Below, in pieces: positions 54,790-64,000 of a DNA stretch of 64,000 nt (the stretch's first letter is position 1; each line of letters begins with the position of its first letter). A program made the position numbers and the translations under genes. The DNA is from Eurosta solidaginis (Eukaryota > Arthropoda > Insecta > Diptera > Tephritidae). The stretch spans positions 176,404,672-176,468,671 of the forward strand of contig NC_090322.1 of assembly GCF_040869045.1 (NCBI RefSeq). The letters run 5' to 3'. A model generated the notes under the pieces. The model was not told the DNA's origin and searched no databases. It saw only the letters and a program-made list of their open reading frames with translations.

Positions 54790-55243
54790 TTTTATCGAAA
54801 CCTCACAGAAAGCCCAACAACACCACCAAAAACCCCCAGCGGATCAGGGGGTCAGAATATACCCGCGGTAGGTATGCCTGTCGTAAGAGACGACTAAAAT
54901 GCCAGATTGAAGGGGCTGTGTAGCGCAACCCTTCAAGTTGCCAGCGCAATATATAGCTTCTCCAAACCCAATTGTCAACCTCACCTATCCGCGGCGAATC
55001 CTGTTTGACTAACAGACGAGGCTCTGGCGACCCCAAGCTCCTCATGGAACTTGAGGGCGGGGAGGGAGAGATGGCCTGAAGGTTTAATGTGGTCATATAA
55101 ATCGTTTCCGAGATGGTCGGGCTAGCACCTTAATTGTGCTTGTTACCGGAGCGTACCGGATCTGTATCCGGCAAATGACCATCACATCGATAACACTCCA
55201 CAAAGCCTTCGGGGAGCAACCTTATCGCTACAACAACAACAAC
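54790..55243 (+). repeat. Interspersed SINE-like or LINE-end repeat with (AAC)n tail
   Basis: Contains CCCGCGGTAGGTATGCCTGT, AAGAGACGACTAAAATGCCA and GGCTGTGTAGCGCAACCC, then ...CGAGATGGTCGGGCTAGCAC and a (CAA)n tail. A second, internally deleted copy is at 57360-57540 and a complement fragment at 27645-27720. No protein coding. Confidence 0.65.
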
Positions 55244-57359
55244 CTAAAAAACCACATAGAAGGAAATCAAACTAAGCAAAGGAAAACTATAAACAACTTT
55301 TTTTTTTGGTATTTAGTAAAAATTTATGACTTTTCAAAAATTAATTTCTCAAAAAAGGTTTATATTTCAACTTGGGTAAATATCTATTAGCCAAAACTCG
55401 TTGTTTTTGAAATATGAATTTTTGAATATTAAACTTTTTTCGCCATATATTGATGCAATACATATCAGCATAAAGGGCGATCAATGCCAAATGCTTAAAA
55501 TTAATTAAAATATCACATTTATCATTGAAAACATTCATTTGTTGTTATTTTTCAGAATATGGCAAAGTATTTCACTAAACCTCCAATACCGTAACAAGAG
55601 CCTTTGCCATGTCTTTTACAAAATCACTTTTTTTTTAAATATAAATTTTTGAAAAAAGTCAAATTTTTACTATAGCTATATGCTATAGTTTATAAATTTA
55701 TATAAAAGTAAATCTAATAACGAAAATTTCAGCATTTTTTGAAAATTTTTATCAAAAAATATTCAAATATCATACCCCCAGATGATTGAAAACCTTCAAA
55801 TTTAAAAGTATTTTTTATTCGAAAATCAATGTTTCGTCGGGAGAAAAGTGTACCTTAAATGTAATTATTCCTGAATAATGATTTATGATTCATATTTCTA
55901 AGCAATTTTTATTCATCTTTTTATCATACTTGATATTAGTGGAAGATTGTACTTTACTTCTTTTGGAATAACATTTGATTACTTTTCACACTCATTTTTT
56001 GATCGCATTTAAGAACATTTTTCAATCATATTAAATGAAGGTTTGGAATCATGAAGAATCACGATTGTGATTAATTTTTCTATCATATTTCATACATAAC
56101 TAAATACTATATAAAGATCATATTTCATCAGTGGGTGAAAGCATCCCGAAACTCGGAAGTAAGCTTTTTGAACCGCAGGTAGTAATTAACTTGACCGTTG
56201 TACGCACACACGACTACAACATCCAACATCATCTATGATCATCATATAAGATCATGGTAACGATGTCACTTTAAAAATCACGATTTTACTATGTCTCATA
56301 TAATTCTTTAAATATAACTTAATGTTTTTGACAATCATAGCTCATGGAGGATGTTGAAGCCGGGTCCAGGCGTGTCAATCAAGCTTAACTTACCAGCGGT
56401 TCAAACAGCTTACAACTTCCGTACATCGGTTCCATCCAGTATGTCTTTTCTGAAAAGCCGCATCTAGAGAAATGCTAGAAGACATCTTAGGTAAGGAGCA
56501 GCATTTATATAACTTTTAGTCCTGAATATGTTTTGTATATTTGTAATTTTTTTGGATTTTATGATTAAAAAAATGTGAGCTAATGACAGAAAATCAGATT
56601 TTCAATGAGAAGTATAGTTTTAACATGTAAAAAATGCATCATTTATTCAAGAAAGGTAGTCTGCAAAGATTAAGAAAGTTGATTTAAAAATGATTTTAAA
56701 TTTTTTATAACCGAAGGTAAAGAAATTAAATTCAAAAATGATTCAAAATTGTGATTGAAAAATTGTTCTCAGTTATTGATCATCAAAAGCAAACAAGTTT
56801 TATTATTCGTTATGTTCATTTTTATAAAATCTTAAAATTTATTCATCAAAGTTATTCGAAAATGATTTCAAAAAGTGATCGAAAAATGATTTTCAGTTTT
56901 TGATCATTAAAAGTAATCTTATTTTATTATTTATTTTGTTCAACTGTTCAGTATTTATTCGCAAGGAGTAATCAAATTGTAGTGATATGAAGGAAAGTTC
57001 AAAAATTTATCATCTAAATGCTGTGTGGGCGCCAGTTGAAAAAATAGGGGAATAAAATACTGATTGCATTTTATCGAATTCAATTGCCGACAAATCCGAA
57101 AAAAATTCTTTTGAGGCAAAAGAAAAAAAAACACGTGTTTCATTATTTTGACCAAAGAACAACATATTAAAATTTCATCGAAATCAAAAATCATGTCCTG
57201 CGCGGACCGGTTGTCTTGAAATGGAGTGAGAATCTTTCTTGTCACAACAAAAAGCGGTGTATTGAATTTCAAGGGGGCATACTTTAAGGCGTAAAACAGG
57301 TGCAAGCTTATTATGGAAAAGTATAAGTATAGCACTATGAGAGTTGGTTTTGGTGGTGA
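55244..57359. other. A/T-rich intergenic DNA, no gene seen
   Basis: Only short frames without motifs. No repeat structure that I can define. Confidence 0.45.
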
Positions 57360-57540
57360 TTGAAGGGGTTGTGTAGTGCAACCCTTTCAAAGGGTTGCCA
57401 GCGCAACATATAGCTTGGTGGTGCGGGGCTGGTATATTAAATCATTCCCGAGATGGTCGGGCTTGTACCTTAATGGTGCTTGTTACCGGAACGTTCTGGA
57501 TCTATATCGCTAAAACAACAGCAACGACAACAACAACAGT
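57360..57540 (+). repeat. Second copy of the SINE-like repeat, internally deleted
   Basis: Shares GAAGGGGTTGTGTAGTGCAA, TTGCCAGCGCAACATATAGC and CCCGAGATGGTCGGGCTTGT with 54890-55140, then a (CAA)n-type tail at about 57510-57538. About 100 bp of the middle is missing. Confidence 0.65.
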
Positions 57541-58079
57541 TGGTTATACTTTTTCGATAACAATTGTCTAGTATTAGTAACAAATATTGTAGTCCCTGTA
57601 GGGACAAGGTTTCAAATCCAGATATTTAAGATAATGGATTGGTAAAAAATTCATTTCATTTGAGTGAACCGTATTTTAGATATGGGGACGTACTTTTATT
57701 CTGTTCTTAAAAAATAAAAGTCCGGAATAAATTTTTATTTTCGGGTTTTAAAATAAAAGTCTGTATTTTATTTTTCTTTGTGGATTTTTTTTGTAAAAGG
57801 ATGCATGATTCGTCATGAAAATGCAATGGGAATCCCATGCACTTTCACAAAGGATAATTTTTTAACCGGACTTTTTCGACTCAACAAAAAAATACCTATT
57901 AAAATGAGTCACTGATTATAACTAATAGTTATACTATAGTTTTGTCACTTTCTTTCGTCAAGATCCTTATTTTCGCAGTTTTATTTCAAATCAAATAAAT
58001 AATTTTATTGTGGATTTTTTTATAACTATAATTACGATACCTCCGTACTACTTATTTAAAATTGTCTTATAAATCGGTG
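57541..58079. other. Intergenic, no gene seen
   Basis: A/T-rich, no recognisable feature. Confidence 0.45.
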
Positions 58080-58625
58080 ATCCCAACAAACCTCTCATTG
58101 AAAAGACCTCTCCTCTCAGGGGCTCAAGAACTCATCTACGCAAGCATTATGAGGAAACACGGCACCTGAGAACACAGCCGTATGAAGAAAAAAAAAAAAA
58201 CACAAACAGGTCCTAAGTGATATCCACAAAAAGGCGTCATAACTCTATGCCAGGAATTGCCCGGCGAACCCAGTTCTAAAAGATAAATACTCTGTACTCA
58301 CAGAAGAGGAACGCACTCTCCCTAGGGAGACGCGCGTCACTCTAGTTCAACTTCGATTTGGACACTGAAACAGGTTAACCTCTTACCTATCCATAATCAA
58401 CCCCGACATACAAACGTATGTCCTGCTTGCAATGTGTACCCACATGACACCAATCATCTCTTTAATTACAATGTGGAACCAACGCCTCTAACACGCCTCC
58501 CACTCTGGTCCATCCCTGTTGAAACTGCAAGTTTCCTAGGACTCCTGTTAGCGGATATTGATGACAATTTGTAAGTGGTCGCGCCTATTGGATGGGGCGA
58601 AGCACTGCTAAAACAACAAGCTCGT
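58080..58625 (+). pseudogene. 3' end of a CR1-like LINE ORF2
   Basis: Degraded coding sequence: NPVLKDKYSVLTEEERTLPR, LVQLRFGH, and in another frame CPACNVYPHDTNHLFNYNVE then FLGLLLADIDDNL and stop (near 58574). This is the C-terminal Cys/His region of the CR1-like family whose 5' half occupies 61.4-64 kb. It ends with GATGGGGCGAAGCACTGCTA and an (AAC)-type tail. It is a 5'-truncated insertion. Confidence 0.65.
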
Positions 58626-59013
58626 GACTGTCAGACTTTCGTCATTTAGCAAAAAATGTGCGAAAAATTTGACCTTACTATGGTCATTTTATAATTGATT
58701 TGCTTTTCATATATTTTCTTCGTAACGATATAAGAAGCCACGAGCCTCATTGCCCGACACTTTTCATTGGCTTTGTCCAGCCTTAATCCTTCTAAACTTA
58801 AAACAACATTGAAGCAATTTTATAATAAAATTCAAACACAAAATCTTGAAAAAAAATTAAAAATTTTGTTTGTCGTAAAAACTGTCAGCTTTTATATTAT
58901 GAAAAAGAACAGTTTAACGTTACAGTGTAATATATATGTAGTTTTCCAGCTTTACTGATCTATTAGGGTCAAGTGCAAATAAAATGTTATTTATTCCACC
59001 ATTTAGCCCAACG

Positions 59014-59041
59014 TTTCGATAATTATCCTTATCTTCTTCAG
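59014..59041 (-). ncRNA. Hammerhead-like core, Penelope terminal-repeat remnant
   Basis: The minus strand reads CTGAAGA, stem II GATAA-ggataa-TTATC, then GAAA and CGTTGGGC. CTGAAGA...CGAAACGTT is the familiar signature of Penelope terminal repeats. No RT lies nearby, so it is a remnant of roughly 58960-59060. Confidence 0.5.
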
Positions 59042-59084
59042 GGGCGGTCTATATTTGTTTATAACAAAATACAAAAGACAAAAA

Positions 59085-59165
59085 CAACAGTGTAACGTTA
59101 ACAACTGCAACGAGGCTGTGCATAGGGAGGCTTGAGCGCAGCCCATACGGCCATAGTAGTATGAG
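59085..59165 (+). mobile_element. Small LOA-like LINE fragment
   Basis: The plus strand reads LTTATRLCIGRLERSPYGHS-like residues, matching the copy B segment TTATRLGASGQLERRPYGHS (about 15145-15235, minus). Confidence 0.55.
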
Positions 59166-59319
59166 CTTCAAGGAGCATGGTACCGAAATTGCAGCTGTAC
59201 TGCAATGCCGTAACAAAATACTCAAATTGCTTGTCGACAGCACTGGTGGGGAAAAAGATAAACATTGCTAACAACAAACAAAGGTCAACCTCTTATGTGC
59301 TATGCGTAGCCAGTTTGAT

Positions 59320-59490
59320 TAAAAAACCCACACTCCAAAATTCTACAATCCTGTCAAAACGCTGCCCTCGGAATTGCCACGGAATACTTCATTTTATCGC
59401 TGAATAGCTCAATATAAAGGAGCATATAGAAAATGACAGTTTTTGCTGATTTGCCGAAAACTGACACCCTAGCAAGCAACTGCTTGATAT
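59320..59490 (+). mobile_element. CR1-like RT thumb fragment
   Basis: Contains LQSCQNAALGIATEYFI-like coding, typical of the RT thumb of CR1/Jockey proteins. Heavily decayed. Confidence 0.4.
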
Positions 59491-59509
59491 TCGACACTTA
59501 AAAACACAG

Positions 59510-61410
59510 CCATTAATAATACTCACATTCCTAGTCTGATGCTAAGTACATGAAGTCACAACAACAATAAAGCAGACAGTAACTTATATCTACATAAACG
59601 AATCAATCATTATGTCCACACATATGTGCGTACACGCAGCTGAGAAGCAACGCACAACCACATGCATATATCTGAGATACTCCCGAAAGTATGCAATGAG
59701 AGAAGCTATAAAATCGTGCAACTGTAGTTACAGCTGAGAAATTTGATAGCTGATGGCCAACTAGTAGATTCTGGAAATGGAAGCACCTAGAAGATGCGAA
59801 CGAGGAAATCAGAGAGTATAAAAGGCATGAACGGTAGAGGCGCTGCAATCAGTTTCATTGAAGCTATCAATCAGTTTTCGATTAAGCACGCTATCTGTCG
59901 GGCAGTAGTAGAGTTATTTATTGTGAAGTACTTTAATAAATGCCATTTTTCCATTATTCAATATTGGAGTTATTTATTCAACAATTTAGCGATACGAACG
60001 TTAGCAGAAGATTGCAAATAAGGGGAATTGCAGTAAATTCGTTACAATTGGTGTCAGAAGAGGAATTGTTGAATAAATTCCAGAGGACAACAAGGTCATG
60101 GCAAAGTTCAGTGAATTGAAGATCCAGCAACTGAAGAAGGAGTTGGAGAACCGTGGATTGAATACAACCGGCATTAATCTCGAACTTCAGGCACGACTAC
60201 GAGAGGCAATGGAAGCAGAAGGAATTGATGCGGAAGAGTATGTCTTTTATCCTGTTGGGGACGAGACAACAACAAAAATTGAAGAGAAAAACGAAACATC
60301 GCAGACAGTTACGAGCCCAGACTTGAACATGATTTTGGCTGCAATATCTGCACAAACATCGACAGTAAAAGAAATGTCGTCAGAAATAACATCGAAGATT
60401 GAAGCACAAGAAACGCGTATGTCAGAAATGTCATCACAAATATCATCCCAACTGGAGGCACAGGAGGCACGCATTTCAGAAATGTCGTCACAAATGTCAT
60501 CTCAACTGGAATCACCGGAGACACGCATTACATCCAAGATGGAATCTCAACTGCAAGAACAGAAAACATATATGGCATCCCAACTGGAAGAGCAAAAGAC
60601 ATATATGACATCTCAGTTGGCTGAGCAGTTGAAAGCACAGGAGGCCCGCATATCCTCGCAGCTGTAGGCACAGGAGATAAGGGTAACATCGAAGCTGGAG
60701 GCCCAGGATACAAAAATTTTACAGTTTGAGGAAAAAATCGAGGCCGAGGTGGATGGTTTGAGAGGACGTATCGAGCAGTTGCAACTAAATCGCCCAGCAG
60801 TTTCAACGAGTAATCCAAAGGTAAAAACTCCATCTTTTGACGGTTCTGTTCCTTTCTAGGTCTTCAAGCTACAGTTTGAGAAGACCGCAGCAGTGAACAA
60901 CTGGAATGCGGAAGATAAAGTTGCTGCACTGTTCGTGGTATTGAAGGGGCCAGCAGCCGAAATCCTACAGACGATTCCCGAAGGAGAGCGGAACAATTAT
61001 GAAGCATTGATGGCCGCTGTCGAGAGACGTTATGGAAGTGAGCATAGAAAACAGATATACCAAATTGAGTTGCAAAACCGTCACCAAAGAGCGAAGGAGA
61101 CTTTGCAGGAGTTTGCCTCGGATGTTGAAAGGTTGGCTCATATCGCAAATGCGGACGCACCCGTGGAATACACCGAGAGGGTAAAAATCCAGAGTTTTAT
61201 AAATGGTATACGGGACGTGGAAACGAAGCGAGCTACATACGCAAACCCAAAGCTGACATTTGCTGAAACGGTATCACATGCACTGACTCAGGAAACTGCC
61301 TCCCTATTGAGTAAACCAGCATATAAGGCTCATCGTGTGGAAGTAGAAAGACCAGAGTGAGTAGACACAATTTTGGAAGCATTGAAGGGTACGCAGCAGA
61401 AGAATAATGA
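59510..61410 (+). mobile_element. Gypsy-type element 2 (same family as element 1), 5' part only
   Basis: A diverged 5' LTR (about 59510-60046) ends GTAAATTCGTTACA. The same primer-binding site TGGTGTCAGAAG follows, then gag at 60098. It stops about 61410, where a CR1-like LINE begins; no pol or 3' LTR follows within the window. Confidence 0.75.
60098..61405 (+). pseudogene. gag of Gypsy-type element 2
   Basis: ATG at 60098 gives MAKFSELKIQQLKKELENRG, the same SAP-like N-terminus as element 1, then a long coiled coil of SQLE/AQEARISEMSS repeats, the gag core (AALFVVLKGPAAEILQTIPE, NNYEALMAAVERRYGSEHRK) and the conserved RVKIQSFINGIRDVETKRAT. Nonsense codons occur at 60665 (TAG), about 60857 (TAG) and about 61358 (TGA, where element 1 has Trp). 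The zinc knuckle is lost to the LINE insertion. This copy lacks the internal tandem duplication of element 1, so it shows the ancestral gag layout. Confidence 0.8.
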
Positions 61411-62375
61411 CGCTTCCCAAGGCAGTCGGTTCTATGTACCGGAGCGACTCGGGATTTTTCCCGACCAAGGACTGTCATTTCAGTGTAACCCCATTTAATT
61501 TGTTTCGTCCCTCCCATAAATTGTCATCCTCCCAGCAGCTCCTTGCAGCAGGACTGCTCCATATTCTCTTGCTCCGGGAAGGTATCGAATCCAATCCGGG
61601 TCCGTCTCCTGACCCCGGTCCTGAGAAATGGTTTTGCTGCATCTGCCGGAAAAGAATCTTTTTAGGACGGTCATACTCTGTTCAGTGTGTCTCGTGTAAG
61701 GGATGGTTGCATCGGACAGGTTGTTCTGGGCTTGATCCCAAAACCCGACGTCCACGTAACTTTTATAAATCTTTTGTGGCTCCTTGCTGTTCACGCCCAA
61801 GGGCGCCTCGTAGTCTACGTCTAAGCGCCCCCCCATTACCTTCCAGCAGCCCCGCTGCTCAGCAAGCCACAACAAGTACCCGCTGCTGCTCGCGCCTTAC
61901 GGCGCCAACAACTCAAACAGCTGCTACCACTCATAACTACAATCTTCGTAGTAGAGTCGGAAGCAATGCTGAGCAACAGCCCCTGCCCCCGTCTTCTCCC
62001 CCCCTCTTTTCCGGCAGCAATCGTGTAGGTCAGGGAACCAGACTCTTAGTCCCTACCTCCGTTTGCACCGTTTGCCAGCACAGAATATATATGTTTGCGA
62101 CATCCGCCCAATGCAGCTCCTGCCTTGGGTGGTGCCACTTTCCTAGATGTTCTGGTCTCCGCGACGGCAACCCCTCGACGGGTTTCATCGCGCCATGTTG
62201 CCAGGTCGCAAACCCAAATCATCCGGGTACCCCAATGCTTGCCCAAGGACGCCCAGTCCCAGGGCCACAACAGCAATTGCGTCCTGGCCTTCCTCTGCAT
62301 TGCAGACCTGCTCTGGGTATAATGTCCACAGAAAAGATCGCGAGAGCGGAAATGGAGGCGGCCTCGCGTTTATAA
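61407..62375 (+). pseudogene. CR1-like ORF1 with 2A-like motif and two PHD-like fingers
   Basis: The frame of 322 residues (first element-encoded ATG is probably 61431) carries LLREGIESNPGP at about residues 55-66. Its GIESNPGP (61581-61604) matches the 2A consensus (D/G)-x-E-x-N-P-G-P, at which ribosomes can skip the Gly-Pro bond. Finger 1 (about 75-127): CCICRKR...VQCVSCKGWLHRTGC...APCC. Finger 2 (about 219-268): CTVCQHR...AQCSSCLGWCHFPRC...APCC. A Ser/Pro/Thr-rich linker joins them. The last ~25 residues come from the deletion junction and are not native. In such LINEs ORF1 is an RNA/chromatin-binding accessory protein. Confidence 0.75.
61581..61604 (+). other. 2A-like ribosome-skipping motif (coding)
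   Basis: Encodes GIESNPGP. The E-x-N-P-G-P core is intact. Placement near the N-terminus of a LINE ORF1 matches known 2A use in CR1-type and other non-LTR elements. Confidence 0.7.
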
Positions 62376-64000
62376 TACACCACTCTGTGCAGTATCACAT
62401 ATTTGATCCTGGCATCGACCGCAGGGACAACGTCTTAGAACGTCAAGGCCTATCTGTCCGGTCAGGCGATGCAAACCTAGAAATCATCAACATCTACATC
62501 CCCCCTGCCACCTGTTGCCCCGGTGGATACCGCCCTAATATCAGAGCCTTACTCACTGGAAACAATCGCATTATTTTAGGCGACTTCAATGCCCATCATG
62601 ATCTATGGCATTCAAATTTGCGGGCGGACAGTAGGGGCGAGATGTTGGCGGATCAAATAGAAGAAACGACGTTCTGCACAATAAACGGAGACGCCCCCAC
62701 ACGTATGGTAGGAAGCTGTCACAGTTCGCCAGATATCTCAATCGTGAGCGCAGAACTCGCAAACTACGTCAACTGGCAGCCGATGGTATCATTGGCATCC
62801 GACCACCTGCCTATACTTGTTTCGCTCGAGCGTACCGCCGACTTCATCGTCACCGAAAAACGCACTTTCATAAACTTTAAAAAAGGAAAGTGGGAAGAAT
62901 ATAAATCCTTTACAGACAATCTCTTTGCTGCCCTCCCTATCCCGACTGATGCCCGCCAAGGGGAGCGTGCCTTCCGCAAGGTCATTGAATCCGCCTCGGC
63001 ACGTTTCATTCCCGCCGGGAGAATTCCCGAAATCCGGCCCCACTTCCCGGCGGAGGCCGCAAACTTAGCGAGAGAACGTGACCTTATAAGGCAGCTTGAT
63101 CCAGGCGACCCCCAAATAAGGGATATAAACCAACGCATCAGATTGCTTGTGGATGAACACAAGCGGGCGAAATGGGAGGAGCACCTAAGAGGTTGTAACC
63201 TCTCTACCGGTGTGGGTAAACTTTGGTCCACCGTAAAGTCCCTATCGAATCCGACTAAGCACAAAGACAAAGTTTCCATCGCCTTTGGCGACAAAGTGCT
63301 GTCGGATGCGAAAAAATGCGCGAGCGCTTTCTGCCGACAATATATAATGCATTCTACGGTCGACAAAGTTAGACGGAGGGCCAACAGACACGCACATAAA
63401 CACAAATTCAGCGCGTCACCAATCACCATCACCGCTAAAGAGGTTGAGGACGCCATTGGTCGCGCTAAACCATCCAAAGCAGTGGGCCCAGACGGCATAG
63501 CCATGCCGATGCTTAAAAGCCTAGGGAAAGAGGGTTTCAAATATTTAGCGCAGGTCTTCAACCTGTCTCTTTCCACCTTTGTCATACCCGAGAAATGGAG
63601 AATGGCCAAGGTGGTCCCGCTACTAAAGCCTGGTAAACCAGCTAACATAGGAGAGTCGTATCGTCCGATATCTCTCCTATCGCCAGTAGCAAAGACGCTC
63701 GAAGCCATTTTGCTCCCTTATTTCCAAGCAAATTTGCAACTAGCCTCCCATCAGCATGGCTTCAGAAAACTCCATAGCACTACCTCCGCGCTAAATGCCA
63801 TCAGCACCCAGATAAATTGCGGTTTAAATCAAAACCCCCACCATAGAACAGTACTCGTAGCGCTAGACCTATCAAAAGCTTTTGATACGGTCAACCATGG
63901 CTCGTTACTGCAAGACCTGGAAGGGTCTACCCTTCCCCCATGTCTTAAAAGGTGGACCGCAAATTATCTGGGTGGTCGGCAGGCATCGGTGCTATTTAGA
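62300..64000 (+). pseudogene. CR1-like ORF2: endonuclease lacking N-terminus, RT N-terminal part
   Basis: The frame begins around SALQTCSGYNVHRKDRESG and GGGLAFIIHHSVQYH, midway through the AP-like endonuclease, so the N-terminal catalytic Asn/Glu region is absent. It continues with RIILGDFNAHHDLWHS and LASDHLPILVSL (endonuclease end), a linker, SKAVGPDGIAMPMLKSLGKE, SYRPISLLSPVAKTLEAILL, SHQHGFRKLHSTTSALNAI and LVALDLSKAFDTVNH (RT motif A). No stop appears before 64000. The missing endonuclease N-terminus makes it defective in cis. Confidence 0.8.

Larger units (their letters stand above)
61411..64000 (+). mobile_element. CR1-like LINE, runs off the window end
   Basis: Inserted in gag of element 2. 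The 5' end lies near 61411-61420, followed by ORF1, a truncated endonuclease and the RT N-terminal part. A deletion near 62285 fuses the ORF1 end to the middle of the endonuclease. The remaining ORF2 is open to the window end. Confidence 0.8.

Noticed and set aside
62764..63708. 314-residue minus-strand frame
   Set aside because: Antisense of CR1-like ORF2, which carries clear endonuclease and RT motifs on the plus strand.
1..64000. tRNA, rRNA or conserved host protein-coding genes
   Set aside because: None recognised on either strand; all long frames trace to transposons or the bacterial-like segment.

Overview
The window looks like nuclear DNA of a higher dipteran, most likely a tephritid-type fruit fly. 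The basis is the TE families seen: CR1-like, RTE-like, LOA-like and I-like LINEs, a Gypsy element with an env gene, Penelope, pogo/Tigger-like, PIF/Harbinger-like and Helitron. The species assignment is inference. I see no ordinary host gene and no tRNA or rRNA gene. Almost everything is transposable elements, usually nested and broken, plus bacterial, Wolbachia-like DNA that has been integrated and then cut up by insect transposons.

Layout, 1-21 kb. 1-1752 is a decayed I-type LINE. 3506-7353 is a deleted Gypsy-type LTR element with a 4-bp target-site duplication (TSD) ATAT and both LTRs. 9655-19380 is a LOA-like LINE (copy A, minus) that carries two nested LINEs, an RTE-like one (9873-12173, 14-bp TSD) and a second LOA-like one (about 14110-17890). 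Several MITE-like inverted repeats lie around it.

Layout, 21.3-27.3 kb and 52.96-53.7 kb. This is bacterial-like pseudogene DNA. It holds a remnant with a membrane segment, then a large gene made of two related ~180-residue modules followed by about twelve ~46-residue helical repeats resembling TAL-effector-type repeats and a basic NLS-like tail. A further fragment and a two-domain XRE helix-turn-helix regulator follow. The large gene is interrupted by a PIF/Harbinger element. The regulator is split: its first HTH domain ends at 27320 and its remainder starts at 52959, with the same 9 bp (GAATTAGCA) on both sides of 25.6 kb of transposons.

The 25.6-kb block (27321-52958) contains hAT-like ends, a Helitron helicase remnant, a tandem-repeat family and an errantivirus-like Gypsy element (29411-44667, TSD TACA). 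Inside that element lies a ~6.8-kb inverted duplicate (34164-40802 mirrors 27131-34163), next to an assembly gap. A pogo/Tigger-like transposon follows (45629-52749, TSD TA). It has an apparently intact three-exon transposase gene ending in a PHD-like finger, and hosts a head-to-head Penelope dimer (48305-52657, 17-bp TSD) with hammerhead-like motifs.

Layout, 53.7-64 kb. MITE, SINE-like repeats and LINE/Penelope fragments are followed by a second copy of the 3.5-kb-region LTR family (about 59510-61410). That copy is interrupted by a CR1-like LINE running off the window end. The LINE's ORF1 has a 2A-like motif and two PHD-like fingers, and its endonuclease N-terminus is deleted.

All assignments come from reading motifs and repeats by eye; no database search was run.
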